A DNA stretch of 57,236 nt from Lachnospiraceae bacterium (GTDB taxonomy: Bacteria; Bacillota; Clostridia; Lachnospirales; Lachnospiraceae): contig JAAUZJ010000011.1 of NCBI GenBank assembly GCA_014804695.1, positions 1 through 57,236 on the forward strand, read 5' to 3'. Numbering within the stretch: position 1 is the first letter of the stretch; every line of letters begins with the position of its first letter. Made by a program: the position numbers and the translations under genes. Of this stretch, positions 1 to 8,330 are shown one piece after another. The notes under the pieces were generated by a model, which ran no database searches, was not told the DNA's origin, and worked only from the letters and a program-made list of their open reading frames with translations.

Positions 1-528
1 ATAGCGGATGAATACCAGGACGATTTTGAAAACGCTGTAAAATATTATAGTGAAAATGTCAATAGATTTATGGGCTATATGTCCAAGGATTCCATCGCAA
101 ACGAATTCAACAGTATGTTATTTGCCATTACATCCATAGGCATTGCGCTTGCCGCAACCATAGCCTTAATCGGAATCCTGAACTTCATAAATGCAATGAT
201 CACGGAAATAATTGCCAGAAAACGCGAATTTGCCATGCTCCAGAGTATCGGCATGACCAATGCGCAGCTCAAAAAGACTCTTATATGTGAAGGAATTGCC
301 TATATAGCGATTTCAGCAGGCGTTAGTTTCGTGTTGGGAAGCCTTCTCTCATGGAAAGTTCTGGAAGCTCTCAATAATGTATTTCTGTTCTTTGAGTACC
401 GTTTTCAGCTCCTGCCGTTTATTATAACGATACCTATTCTTCTGCTTGTTGCCGTACTTGCACCGCTATTATCCTTTAAGCAGCTAAGAAAGAAAAGTAT
501 AGTGGAGAGACTGCGGGAATCGGAATAA
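1..528 (+). CDS. FtsX-like ABC transporter permease, C-terminal part (cut by window edge)
   Basis: The reading frame is open from base 1, so the start lies outside the window; about 175 residues are visible. They hold three hydrophobic segments (near visible residues 45-65, 95-120 and 135-160). Between the first two is a basic loop with the pattern I-A-R-K-R-E-F-A-M-L-Q-S-I-G-M-T, typical of the last domain of FtsX/MacB-type permeases, where it couples the membrane part to the ATPase. The protein ends in a basic tail rich in Arg and Glu. Such permeases usually export peptides or lipoproteins or sense antimicrobial peptides; the substrate cannot be told from this fragment. Its ATPase partner, if any, is upstream and not visible. 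Confidence 0.85.
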   Translation: MADEYQDDFENAVKYYSENVNRFMGYMSKDSIANEFNSMLFAITSIGIALAATIALIGILNFINAMITEIIARKREFAMLQSIGMTNAQLKKTLICEGIAYIAISAGVSFVLGSLLSWKVLEALNNVFLFFEYRFQLLPFIITIPILLLVAVLAPLLSFKQLRKKSIVERLRESE

Positions 529-568
529 ATTAATTGAAATCCGAATCAGAATAAGTATGTGCCTTCTA

Positions 569-597
569 TTGACTTTAGTCTGCTAAACTGCTAATAT
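569..597 (+). promoter_or_regulatory. Promoter of the amino acid transporter operon
   Basis: TTGACT at 569-574 and TAATAT at 592-597 are separated by exactly 17 bases, a good match to a housekeeping sigma promoter. The start codon of the binding protein is about 85 bases downstream, leaving a leader of roughly 80 bases in which no terminator is visible. Confidence 0.6.
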
Positions 598-685
598 GAT
601 AACGTGTCACATTACAGAACATATATTATTATAACATTCGTTATGTAATTGGGCATATACTTACATATTTGAGGAGGAATTTATT

Positions 686-1612
686 ATGAAAAAATTTATC
701 GCAACGACACTGGCATTGACCTTATCAATGTCTCTGATGGCTTGTGGAGGCAATAACAATTCCAGCACTCCGGCAAGCGCCGACAACGCAGGCTCTGCTG
801 CTGACACAACTACCACAGACACTCCTGCCGCTGACACAAATGCTGATGCAGCAACAGACGCCAATGCTAACGCTGACGCCAATACTGATGCAGCAGCATC
901 TACTGAAGACAGCGATTTAGCTTATGTTCAGAGTAAGGGTACTCTTGTAGTAGGTATTACTGATTTTGAGCCAATGGACTATAAGGATGCTGACGGAAAC
1001 TGGATTGGTTTTGACGCTGAAATGGCTAAGGCTTTCGGCGAAAGTCTCGGCGTCGATGTTGAGTTTATCGAAATCGACTGGGATAACAAGATTATGGAAT
1101 TGGACGGCAAAACCATTGACTGTGTCTGGAACGGAATGACACTTACATCTGAGGTTACAAGTTCTATGGAATGTTCCAATGCATATTGTAACAACGCTCA
1201 GGTTGTTATCGTTCCTGCAGATGTAGCTGACCAGTATCAGGATACCGATAGCTTAGCAGACTTAACTTTCGCAGTAGAAGCAGGCAGTGCAGGTGAAGAA
1301 ATGGCAGAAGAATACAGCCTTAATTACACACCTGTAAAAGCTCAGTCTGACGCCCTTATGGAAGTAGCTGCCGGAACTTCCGACGCTGCAATCATAGACT
1401 CTCTTATGGCTGCTGCAATGGTAGGCGAAGGCACAGGCTATGCTGATTTAACTTATACGGTTGGCTTAAACAGTGAAGAATACGGCGTTGGCTTTAGAAA
1501 AGGTTCTGACCTTGCCGCTGCATTAAACGATTTCTTCGATGCAAGCCTTGCTGACGGCAGCATGATGGCATGTGCCGAAGAATACGGTGTTCAGGCAGCT
1601 ATCGTTGAGTGA
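686..1612 (+). CDS. Polar amino acid ABC transporter, substrate-binding lipoprotein
   Basis: This is the extracellular binding component of an amino acid importer. The N-terminus is a lipoprotein signal peptide ending in the lipobox LMAC, with Cys at residue 20. A long linker of Ala, Thr, Asp and Asn follows (about residues 22-75) and probably lets the domain extend through the wall. The rest is a family 3 solute-binding domain, with GTLVVGITDFEPMDY at its start and the typical G-x-D-x-E-M-A-K-A motif (about residues 110-120). The start is fixed by GAGGAGG nine bases upstream. The permease and ATPase genes follow on the same strand. The exact amino acid bound cannot be predicted. Confidence 0.92.
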   Translation: MKKFIATTLALTLSMSLMACGGNNNSSTPASADNAGSAADTTTTDTPAADTNADAATDANANADANTDAAASTEDSDLAYVQSKGTLVVGITDFEPMDYKDADGNWIGFDAEMAKAFGESLGVDVEFIEIDWDNKIMELDGKTIDCVWNGMTLTSEVTSSMECSNAYCNNAQVVIVPADVADQYQDTDSLADLTFAVEAGSAGEEMAEEYSLNYTPVKAQSDALMEVAAGTSDAAIIDSLMAAAMVGEGTGYADLTYTVGLNSEEYGVGFRKGSDLAAALNDFFDASLADGSMMACAEEYGVQAAIVE

Positions 1613-1703
1613 AATGCCCCACAGTAAGCTGTAGGGCATTTCACCCTCGCGACAGTCGCCAAATATACGCACAAGTGCGTCTGCTTGGCTCGTTGCCCGC
1701 GGG
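1611..1703 (+). other. Intercistronic cluster of four hairpins after the binding protein gene
   Basis: A near-perfect hairpin begins at the stop codon: GAAATGCCC pairs with GGGCATTTC, and an inner ACAG/CTGT extends the stem (1611-1642). It has no T-run. Three short dyads follow: GCGACAGTCGC (1649-1659), ACGCACAAGTGCGT (1667-1680) and CCCGCGGG (1696-1703). The block is much more GC-rich than its surroundings. I infer an mRNA-stabilising or partial-termination element that keeps the binding protein in excess over the permease, as known for other binding-protein operons. Confidence 0.5.
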
Positions 1704-1747
1704 AATAAAGTCAGTTATCACATTAGAAGAGAAAGCAGGATATATAG

Positions 1748-2434
1748 ATGGATTTAATTCTGGAACAAATGCCGATTGTAATTCGTGCATTGAATGTTGG
1801 CTTTTTACAAACATTGAAGCTTTTTTTCGTAACACTTATAGGCGCCTTTCCCTTGGGCTTGGTTATCGCCTTTGGCTCAATGTCTAAATTTAAGCCGCTC
1901 AGTTACTTTACTAAATTTATTGTCTGGATCGTACGTGGAACCCCGCTTATGATCCAGCTCTTAATCATCTATTATTTTCCGGGTCTGGTATTACATAATC
2001 CAATCTGGGGAGGCGGCGAGACAGGACGGTTTCTTGCCGCCGCCGTTTCTTTTATAATAAATTACGCATGTTATTTTTCAGAAATTTACCGTGGCGGAAT
2101 CCAGGGAATCCCTGTCGGTCAAACCGAAGCCGGCTTAGTTCTTGGCATGACCAAATCCCAAATATTCTTTAAAGTCACCTTACTTCAGATGATCAAACGA
2201 ATTGTTCCGCCTATGTCAAATGAAATCATAACCCTCGTAAAAGATACATCCTTGGCCCGCATCATTGCCCTCCAGGAAATCATCTGGGCCGGCCAAGCCT
2301 TCATGAAAGGCTCCCAAGGAATCTCCGGCGCCATCTGGCCGCTGTTCTTTACAGCAGTATACTATCTGATATGTAACGGCATATTGACTATTCTGCTAGG
2401 CGCCCTAGAAAAGAAACTTGACTACTTCAGATAA
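1748..2434 (+). CDS. Polar amino acid ABC transporter, membrane permease
   Basis: This 228-residue integral membrane protein is the channel-forming subunit of the amino acid importer (HisM/GlnP family). Membrane segments are visible near residues 15-45, 55-75, 90-110 and 190-215. R-G-T-P-L-M-I-Q is the family signature at the start of the second segment. The ATPase-docking EAA loop appears as Q-T-E-A-G-L-V-L-G-M-T (about residues 124-134). It is separated from the binding protein by 135 bases of hairpins and from the ATPase by palindromic element 1. AGCAGGA eight to nine bases upstream supports the ATG start. Family assignment is secure; the substrate is unknown. Confidence 0.93.
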   Translation: MDLILEQMPIVIRALNVGFLQTLKLFFVTLIGAFPLGLVIAFGSMSKFKPLSYFTKFIVWIVRGTPLMIQLLIIYYFPGLVLHNPIWGGGETGRFLAAAVSFIINYACYFSEIYRGGIQGIPVGQTEAGLVLGMTKSQIFFKVTLLQMIKRIVPPMSNEIITLVKDTSLARIIALQEIIWAGQAFMKGSQGISGAIWPLFFTAVYYLICNGILTILLGALEKKLDYFR

Positions 2435-2491
2435 CAAGAATGACTCACTTTAAGACATAACAATCACTCACGGTGATTTTTACAATGACCA

Positions 2492-2573
2492 GAATTTGCA
2501 TAATATAAATAAAAAAGGGGCGACCTTCGCTCCCGCGGTTCGAGCCCCTTTTTTATTTATATTATGCAAATTC
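2492..2573. repeat. Palindromic element, copy 1 (30-bp perfect arms)
   Basis: The left arm (2492-2521) and right arm (2544-2573) are perfect reverse complements over 30 bases, enclosing a 22-base loop. From the outside inwards each arm has GAATTTGCAT, AATATAAATAAAAAA and GGGGC. The loop carries the family core TTCGCTCCCGCGG. The flanks read ACCAG on the left and CGTCCCC on the right, so this copy has the same polarity as copies 4 and 5. No outer TTGCGAAA repeat is recognisable. It lies between permease and ATPase genes and ends 37 bases before the ATPase start codon. The A-tract/G-stem/T-tract would also work as a terminator in either direction. Confidence 0.9.
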
Positions 2574-2610
2574 GTCCCCATTCAAAAACCCCGAAAGGAA
2601 TTCGTACACC

Positions 2611-3396
2611 ATGCCAATCCTAGAAGTCGAACACATCCGTAAAACCTTCGAAAACACCAAAGTCCTCGAAGACATCAGCCTTTCCCTCGATAAGGGTCAG
2701 GTAGTTTCTATCATCGGTTCTTCCGGAAGCGGAAAGACTACGCTGCTTAGATGCCTGAATTTCCTAGAGCGTCCCGATCACGGCATTATCCGTGTAAACG
2801 GAGAAACTTTGTTTGATTCCAACAATCCAGCTACACAGCGCGAGTCTGAAATCCGCAAGAAACGTCTGCACTTTGGTTTGGTTTTCCAATCTTTTAACCT
2901 GTTTCCACAGTATACCGCAATGCAGAATGTAATGCTTGCAAGAGAGCTTCTCGCTAAAGAAATGCCGGACTACAAGGCTAAAAAGAAGGAATTACAATCA
3001 GAAATAGAGGAAGAAGCGGTTTCGCTTCTTAAACAGATGGGCTTAGCCGACAGAGCTAATCACTATCCCCACCAGCTTTCCGGCGGACAGTGCCAGCGTG
3101 TTGCGATTGCACGTGCACTTGCCCTAAAACCCGACATCTTATGCTTCGATGAGCCAACTTCAGCATTAGATCCGGAGCTTACCGGTGAGGTTCTTAAAGT
3201 AATCAAGGAGCTTGCCGATAAGAATACTACTATGATTATTGTTACTCATGAAATGGCCTTTGCAAGGGATGTCGCCAACCACGTAATTTTTATGGACGGC
3301 GGTCACATTCTTGAACAGGGCGACCCTATGCAGGTATTTGAAAATCCGCGCGAGGAACGTACACGCCAGTTTTTGTCACGTTTTACACAAGAATAA
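2611..3396 (+). CDS. Polar amino acid ABC transporter, ATP-binding protein
   Basis: This 261-residue cytoplasmic ATPase (GlnQ/HisP family) drives the preceding permease. The Walker A motif is GSSGSGKTT (about residues 36-44). The Q-loop lies in LVFQSFNLFP, the ABC signature is LSGGQ (about residue 153), Walker B is ILCFDEPTSALDPE, and the switch histidine is in IVTHEM. It is full length for the family. AAAGG lies 12 bases before the ATG, a little far. It is separated from the permease by palindromic element 1, so expression of the ATPase relative to the two upstream subunits may be set there. Confidence 0.95.
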   Translation: MPILEVEHIRKTFENTKVLEDISLSLDKGQVVSIIGSSGSGKTTLLRCLNFLERPDHGIIRVNGETLFDSNNPATQRESEIRKKRLHFGLVFQSFNLFPQYTAMQNVMLARELLAKEMPDYKAKKKELQSEIEEEAVSLLKQMGLADRANHYPHQLSGGQCQRVAIARALALKPDILCFDEPTSALDPELTGEVLKVIKELADKNTTMIIVTHEMAFARDVANHVIFMDGGHILEQGDPMQVFENPREERTRQFLSRFTQE

Positions 3397-3401
3397 AAGT
3401 A

Positions 3402-3437
3402 AGGGTGCTTTTTCTAATTAAATAGAAAAAGCACCCT
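3402..3437. terminator. Bidirectional terminator between convergent genes
   Basis: AGGGTGCTTTTTCTA and TAGAAAAAGCACCCT form a 15-bp stem with a six-base loop. The right strand is followed by TCTTCTTTT, serving the plus-strand transporter operon. On the other strand it overlaps the last codons of the transposase remnant and would end the chemoreceptor transcript. Confidence 0.8.
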
Positions 3438-3720
3438 CTTCTTTTGCTTTCAACCAATTCAAATTTCTTGCTTCGATAACTTCATCCGGAAAGTCAACTT
3501 CTTTCCAAGGCGATCTGGTACATATGCTCTTATACTCGCACAGTTTGCAAGCCGACTTGTTAGCATATCTTACTTCACCGCTTTTTTTAACCGACTTCCT
3601 TCTAAGAACCTCTCCTGCCGGACAGTACACGCGGTCTTTTTCCAAATCTCTTACAAAATACCCCTCCGCCGCCCTTTTTTTCATTTGTTCTTCCACTAAA
3701 GCGCCGTTATTAATTTCCAT
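3418..3720 (-). pseudogene. IS1182-type transposase remnant (zinc-ribbon-like piece only)
   Basis: The 100-residue product resembles an internal part of IS1182-family transposases: a Gly-Tyr-Phe segment, then V-Y-C-P-A-G-E-V-L-R-R-K-S, R-Y-A-N-K-S-A-C-K-L-C and a Trp-Lys-Glu tail. The catalytic DDE core is absent, so it cannot transpose. It nevertheless has its own start with GAGG nine bases upstream, and begins only 20 bases after the chemoreceptor stop on the same strand. No terminal inverted repeats are seen. I treat it as a truncated remnant; a domesticated small Cys-rich protein is an alternative. Confidence 0.6.
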
Positions 3721-3740
3721 AATAAACGTCCTCTTATTTC

Positions 3741-5465
3741 TTATTGTAACTTAAATTTATTTACTTCCGTATTCAATTGTTGCACAACGCTCATATTATT
3801 ATCAGCCTCTTTGGCAATATCTCCCATGCTTGCGGTTAAATCAACTGACACTTCTGTCACATTTGTAACACCCTTCGCAGTCTCTGATACTGCTATGTTA
3901 ATTGAAGATATAGCTTCTTTTATCTGGTCTACATTATTCTTAATCTCTTCGCTATCGCTTGCAAATGCCCGCATCATTTCATTGATGTCACCGACATCGT
4001 TACGATAGCTCGCACTTGTTTCAAGAAGTTTGCTATATCCGCTCATTGCGGTTTCGTCCATGAATTTAATCATCTGCTCCGCATTCTTAGCTAACTCGTC
4101 CACTGCTTCAATAACAGTCTCGCTGACCTGTTGAATCTTGACTGCGGCCTCCGCAGAACTGGTTGCAAGCTTTCCTATTTCATCCGCTACAACTGCAAAG
4201 CCTCTTCCGGCCTCACCTGCACGGGCAGCTTCAATGCTGGCATTGAGCGCAAGTAAATTTGTCTCTTCCGTAATATTTAAAATATTTTCGGTAAGAAGAT
4301 TAATTTCTTCTACAGCCTTGGATTTCTCTATTTTTTCATTGACAGAAACAGACATCCTCTGTACCTGTGCCTTGGCGTCTTCCTGCGCCGCTACTGCATC
4401 TTCATATATTTCAGTAGCTTTCTTCATAACTTCATCAGAAGAATCTTTGCCGGAATTTGCACTGTTCGAAATATTATCCATAGTCTCATATATACTTCCC
4501 ACGTTACCATCAACTTCGTTCAGCGCAGCACTGGTTTCTTCCATAGATGCACTCATTTCTTCCATAGTAGCCGAAATATCTGTAATATTCATTTCTACTT
4601 TTGAAAGTTTCTGTACAATAGTCTGGGTAGAACCATTAAGTTCGGAAGAATTATTCGCAATACCAAGCATGATTCCCTTAATATATTCCAAAAGTGCATT
4701 TACGTTATCGGCAATAAGCTCCAGTTCATCACCGGTTGTAATATCAAGAGTCTGAGTTAAATCTCCCTCATTATGTACCAAATCATATATTTTTTCATCA
4801 ACGGCTCTCAGGCTTTTCATAATACCATTTATCACTAAACTGAAAAGAACAAAGGAGACAACTATGCACACTATTGTTAATAGTATGATCTGTATCGTCG
4901 CTTCTTTTAGTTTCGCAATAATACTCGATGCATCATAGTCACATCCTACAATTCCAACGACTGCCCCGCTGCTGTCCATAATCGGCATATATGCTGAAAT
5001 AAGGTCTCCATATTCAGTGCTGTCTATATAATCTTCTACATATTCGCCGCCTGCAAAGGTATCCGCCAAATCTTCATATGAACTCTCATATACCTTGCCA
5101 ACCTCTGCCTGTAGCTCAGAATTATCGGTATCTATTCCATAATACACTTTACTGCCGTCTGTATACAGAGTATAAAAATAGGCAATTCCAAATTCCTGTT
5201 GTACGTTACGCATCGTTGCAAGAAGAGACTGATATTCTTCCGTGCTTTCACATCCCGGTACAAGCCCTTTAATGATATCTGCGTCAACTATATTCGTCGC
5301 AACCTTCGCTGCCATCTGGGCTTCTTCAACACCCACGGAAACCATACCGGTATGGATTTTGTTATATGCCGATACCCCCATAACAACACAGATTACCAAT
5401 ATAAGTATACTGACCGGAATTAGTATCTTTAGTTTAATGCTTAATTTTCTCGTTTTCTGCTTCAT
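3741..5465 (-). CDS. Methyl-accepting chemotaxis protein
   Basis: This is a 574-residue transmembrane chemoreceptor. Residues about 12-30 form the first membrane segment, followed by an extracellular Cache-like sensor with an [13 protein letters not shown] pattern. A second membrane segment is at about 192-214 and a HAMP region at about 215-270. The cytoplasmic signalling helix carries the hallmark hairpin [18 protein letters not shown] near residues 405-425, which contacts CheA and CheW. AAAGGGGG upstream of the start is a strong ribosome site. No other chemotaxis gene is in the window, and the ligand is unknown. Confidence 0.95.
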   Translation of the reverse strand: MKQKTRKLSIKLKILIPVSILILVICVVMGVSAYNKIHTGMVSVGVEEAQMAAKVATNIVDADIIKGLVPGCESTEEYQSLLATMRNVQQEFGIAYFYTLYTDGSKVYYGIDTDNSELQAEVGKVYESSYEDLADTFAGGEYVEDYIDSTEYGDLISAYMPIMDSSGAVVGIVGCDYDASSIIAKLKEATIQIILLTIVCIVVSFVLFSLVINGIMKSLRAVDEKIYDLVHNEGDLTQTLDITTGDELELIADNVNALLEYIKGIMLGIANNSSELNGSTQTIVQKLSKVEMNITDISATMEEMSASMEETSAALNEVDGNVGSIYETMDNISNSANSGKDSSDEVMKKATEIYEDAVAAQEDAKAQVQRMSVSVNEKIEKSKAVEEINLLTENILNITEETNLLALNASIEAARAGEAGRGFAVVADEIGKLATSSAEAAVKIQQVSETVIEAVDELAKNAEQMIKFMDETAMSGYSKLLETSASYRNDVGDINEMMRAFASDSEEIKNNVDQIKEAISSINIAVSETAKGVTNVTEVSVDLTASMGDIAKEADNNMSVVQQLNTEVNKFKLQ

Positions 5466-5533
5466 AAAACATACGCCCCCTTTGTTTCATTTTATCAGAT
5501 AATGCAAATATTTTAAAGTACTTCTATCATTTT

Positions 5534-6610
5534 CTATTTATTTTCTGACGATATTTCCTCAATAATATCGACAATCGTGCTGATAGCATCCCTTTGGGAA
5601 CTTTTGCCCATTGTCTCAATATAAGTAAGCCTTGTGAAATACAGCTCCTGCACTTTTTCTACCAGAAGTTTGGTTGTCAGATCATCCTCATCCACCACGA
5701 TACTAAATCCCTGCGACTCAAAAGACTTTGCGTTAAGAAGCTGATCCCCCCGGCTGCTTGAAGATGGCAGCGGAATAAGCAGGTTAGGCTTCTTGAGCGC
5801 AAGCAGCTCATTTATCGCATTGGCGCCGGCTCTTGAAATTACGATATCTGCCATTGCAAAGATATCCTTTAACTCAGACTTAATATATTCAAACTGCTTA
5901 TATCCTTTGGTTGTAAGAAGCAGGTTATCCATCTTTTCTTTTCCGCATAAATGAACAATCTGGAAATCGGTAAGCAGTTCAGGTAAGGCATCCCTAACTG
6001 CCTGGTTAATAGCCGCGGAACCCTGGCTTCCGCCTATTACCATAATAACCGGCTTGGAAGAATCAAAGCCGCACAAACTATAAGCAGCTTCTTTATTGCC
6101 TCTAAGAAGCTCCTCTCTAATCGGCGAGCCTGTTAATACGGCCTTGTCACTTGGCACTAACTTTAAGGTTTCCGGGAAATTACAACATACTTTTTTTGCG
6201 GCCGGAATACAAAGCTTGTTAGCCAGCCCAGGTGTCATATCAGACTCATGAACTATGCATGGAATCTTAAGTGAAGCAGCTGCTCTCACAACCGGTACGC
6301 TGACAAAACCGCCTTTGGAAAAAAGCACATCCGGTTTAATTTCCTTTAAATATTTTCTTGCCTCAGACACTCCCTTTAATACCCTGAAAGGATCGGAAAA
6401 GTTTTTGGGATCAAAATATCTGCGGAATTTACCTGTTGCAATTCCGTAATAAGGTATATCGAAATCTTCAATTAATTTTTTCTCTATGCCATCATAAGAA
6501 CCTATATAATACATTTCATATCCCAATTTTTTCAGCCTCGGAATCAAGGCAATATTGGGAGTTACATGTCCGGCAGTGCCGCCGCCGGTGAATACGATTC
6601 TTTTACTCAT
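5534..6610 (-). CDS. murG: UDP-GlcNAc--lipid I N-acetylglucosaminyltransferase MurG
   Basis: MurG adds N-acetylglucosamine to lipid I on the inner face of the membrane, giving lipid II for peptidoglycan. The 358-residue protein has the N-terminal glycine-rich loop TGGGTAGHVTPN (residues 8-19), a second G loop I-G-G-S-Q-G-S-A-A-I (about 190) and the donor-binding stretch S-R-A-G-A-N-A-I-N-E-L (about 260-270). AGGAGG lies 10 bases before the ATG. It stands apart from any division or cell-wall cluster here, unlike the usual dcw location, so it could be a second copy or a relocated one. Confidence 0.92.
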   Translation of the reverse strand: MSKRIVFTGGGTAGHVTPNIALIPRLKKLGYEMYYIGSYDGIEKKLIEDFDIPYYGIATGKFRRYFDPKNFSDPFRVLKGVSEARKYLKEIKPDVLFSKGGFVSVPVVRAAASLKIPCIVHESDMTPGLANKLCIPAAKKVCCNFPETLKLVPSDKAVLTGSPIREELLRGNKEAAYSLCGFDSSKPVIMVIGGSQGSAAINQAVRDALPELLTDFQIVHLCGKEKMDNLLLTTKGYKQFEYIKSELKDIFAMADIVISRAGANAINELLALKKPNLLIPLPSSSSRGDQLLNAKSFESQGFSIVVDEDDLTTKLLVEKVQELYFTRLTYIETMGKSSQRDAISTIVDIIEEISSENK

Positions 6611-6798
6611 ATAAGAGAAGCCTCCTAAAATTAAAATCTATACCTACTATATTTAAAATAATTTATATTTTATCACTATACCACAAATTTCTACTTCTTT
6701 CCAGTACCTACGGCCAGAATCACTAAAACTTACTCTTTTTCATGGTCTCCCAATTTGTAATGGGCGAAACTTGTCGATGCCTTAAGTGGTGGGAATTA

Positions 6799-6827
6799 TT
6801 GAGATTGTCTTCTATCCTTTTTATAAT
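6799..6827 (+). promoter_or_regulatory. Promoter upstream of the 222-residue membrane protein gene
   Basis: TTGAGA (6799-6804) and TATAAT (6822-6827) are spaced by 17 bases. The downstream gene starts about 50 bases later, behind a GGGGGA ribosome site. The rest of the 267-base gap between the divergent genes shows nothing else clear. Confidence 0.6.
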
Positions 6828-6877
6828 AGTGTGAGAAGTAATCTTTTCAAAAGGTTGAGAAAGAATGGGGGATTAAT

Positions 6878-7546
6878 ATGTTTAAAATTTTGTTTGCACA
6901 TCCTGAATTTATGATTCCGATTTTAATTCTTATATCTTTTAGTATAATATGCCAAATAAGTATGGGTGTGCTCTATCACAGGCTTATTTGGGAGACAGAA
7001 AATATGTCCGCATCAAAGAATAAATCCTTACAGCAGTTAAAACTGAAGTTTTCAAGCTGCTGCAAATTGCATGATGGAATTTCAAATATTCCGGTTTTTG
7101 TGGACAAGTATATGAATCAAATTAAAGTGCATGGAATATCCCTGTCCACGTTAAAGCATATTTCCGGTCAATTAGTACTCCTGTCAATTCTGATTTCCGG
7201 AATCGGAGCCTGCCGGGGAATTATATCGGGAGAATCCGTTATTCTCATCGTGCCATACTATATTATCAGTTTCCTGGGATTGTACTGCTATTTTGCAATC
7301 TCTTCATTAATTGATATCGCCGATAAAACAAAAATTCTGCGCACAAATTTAATTGACTATCTCGAAAATCACCTTGCTAACAGACTTGAACAGACCGAAC
7401 AGGATTTAAAAATAGTTCAGGCAGAAGAACCCGAAACTCCAAAAGAAGAAGCGGAAAACCTGCCCGAAAACAAAGAGGATATACCTATACTTTCCCACGC
7501 AGAAGCACAAGAGTTAGAATCCCTGCTCAAAGAATTTCTTACATAA
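6878..7546 (+). CDS. Uncharacterised membrane protein with acidic C-terminal tail
   Basis: I do not recognise the family. The 222-residue product has an N-terminal hydrophobic segment (about residues 10-32), a basic soluble stretch, and two further membrane segments (about 95-115 and 122-143). A charged, probably coiled C-terminal tail rich in Glu follows (about 150-222), with the pattern EAEELPE-like repeats and ending L-L-K-E-F-L-T. The start has GGGGGA six bases upstream and a good promoter at 6799. It is transcribed alone, convergent with the DUF4358 lipoprotein gene. The tail suggests a protein-binding role in the cytoplasm, but this is inference only. Confidence 0.7.
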   Translation: MFKILFAHPEFMIPILILISFSIICQISMGVLYHRLIWETENMSASKNKSLQQLKLKFSSCCKLHDGISNIPVFVDKYMNQIKVHGISLSTLKHISGQLVLLSILISGIGACRGIISGESVILIVPYYIISFLGLYCYFAISSLIDIADKTKILRTNLIDYLENHLANRLEQTEQDLKIVQAEEPETPKEEAENLPENKEDIPILSHAEAQELESLLKEFLT

Positions 7547-7567
7547 ATGCCTTTACCAAATATCGCT

Positions 7568-8206
7568 CTATTGTAATATCGATTTTTCCAAAATATCTAT
7601 TGCCCTCTCGTTATCCTCCTGGCAATAGGCGATAATTTCATCCTCTCCTTTATCGGCAACAACGCTTGTATCTGCACCAAGCTGCACAAAGCAGATATAG
7701 TTTTCTACCGTTTCCATCCGGGACGCTTTGGCCTTGCCCAGATTCTGCGGATATTTTTGATTTTCCTCAATCATCCGGTTTCTATAGTCCTCTAATTTCT
7801 GCTCTATCGTTCCTACATAATCTTCTTTAGCGCGAATTATGATCATCATGTCGATATTGGCGTCTATGATCTGCGTCTGTGCCAGAAACTCCTCATACAT
7901 ATCCTTAGTTATACCTGTCTTTTCTTCTAATTCCTCATCCGTCATAAAAATTTCCGGCCAGTACTTTTCACCCAGCTCCTCCTCTACATTTTTCTTTAAC
8001 TGTATAAGCGTTACTTTTTTATCGTTTATACGCACACTTTTTCCATTTTCCACATAAGAACTTCCTGCCTGTAAATCCTGATTCTGTGCTCCGTCGCCTT
8101 GTCCATTATTAACAAAATCCCCTTCCGGCATATTATTTCCACATCCGGTTAATATACTTAATAGTAATCCTGCAAGCAAAACCCTCATTGTACTTTTTTT
8201 AATCAT
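7568..8206 (-). CDS. DUF4358 lipoprotein
   Basis: I chose the ATG at 8206 because it gives a clean lipoprotein signal peptide (M-I-K-K-S-T-M-R then a hydrophobic run ending in the lipobox LTGC, Cys about residue 22) with GGGGGTG upstream. The frame extends to 8263, but the extra residues would spoil the signal. After an Asn/Gln/Gly linker comes a DUF4358-like domain (about residues 95-185) with G-I-T-K-D-M-Y-E-E-F and R-A-K-E-D-Y-V, patterns I know from this clostridial family. Its function is unknown. It is divergent from the MBOAT gene, next to which this family is often found. Confidence 0.75.
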   Translation of the reverse strand: MIKKSTMRVLLAGLLLSILTGCGNNMPEGDFVNNGQGDGAQNQDLQAGSSYVENGKSVRINDKKVTLIQLKKNVEEELGEKYWPEIFMTDEELEEKTGITKDMYEEFLAQTQIIDANIDMMIIIRAKEDYVGTIEQKLEDYRNRMIEENQKYPQNLGKAKASRMETVENYICFVQLGADTSVVADKGEDEIIAYCQEDNERAIDILEKSILQ

Positions 8207-8269
8207 ATAATAGATACACCCCCTTAACATTTGCAAAACCCTTTCGTAAATTTCTTTATCCATTATTCA

Positions 8270-8298
8270 TTGTATCCCTTTTCCTTATTTGGTATACT
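8270..8298 (+). promoter_or_regulatory. Promoter of the MBOAT/SGNH gene pair
   Basis: TTGTAT (8270-8275) and TATACT (8293-8298) are 17 bases apart. The expected start site is about 25 bases before the MBOAT start codon at 8331, whose GGAG ribosome site lies at 8322-8325. The promoter overlaps the 5' end of the divergent lipoprotein transcript. Confidence 0.6.
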
Positions 8299-8330
8299 AT
8301 TACATAAACAATTACCAATATGGAGCCGCT

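Noticed and set aside
1609..1887. A 92-codon plus-strand frame after the binding protein gene.
   Set aside because: It runs through the hairpin cluster and overlaps the permease in another frame.
2520..2550. The GGTTCGA-type loop of the palindromic elements resembles the T-arm of a tRNA.
   Set aside because: No acceptor stem, D-arm or anticodon arm can be placed around it, and the pattern varies between copies.
4138..4755. A 205-codon plus-strand open frame.
   Set aside because: It is the complement of the chemoreceptor coding sequence, with no ribosome site and a Ser/Ala-rich shadow composition.
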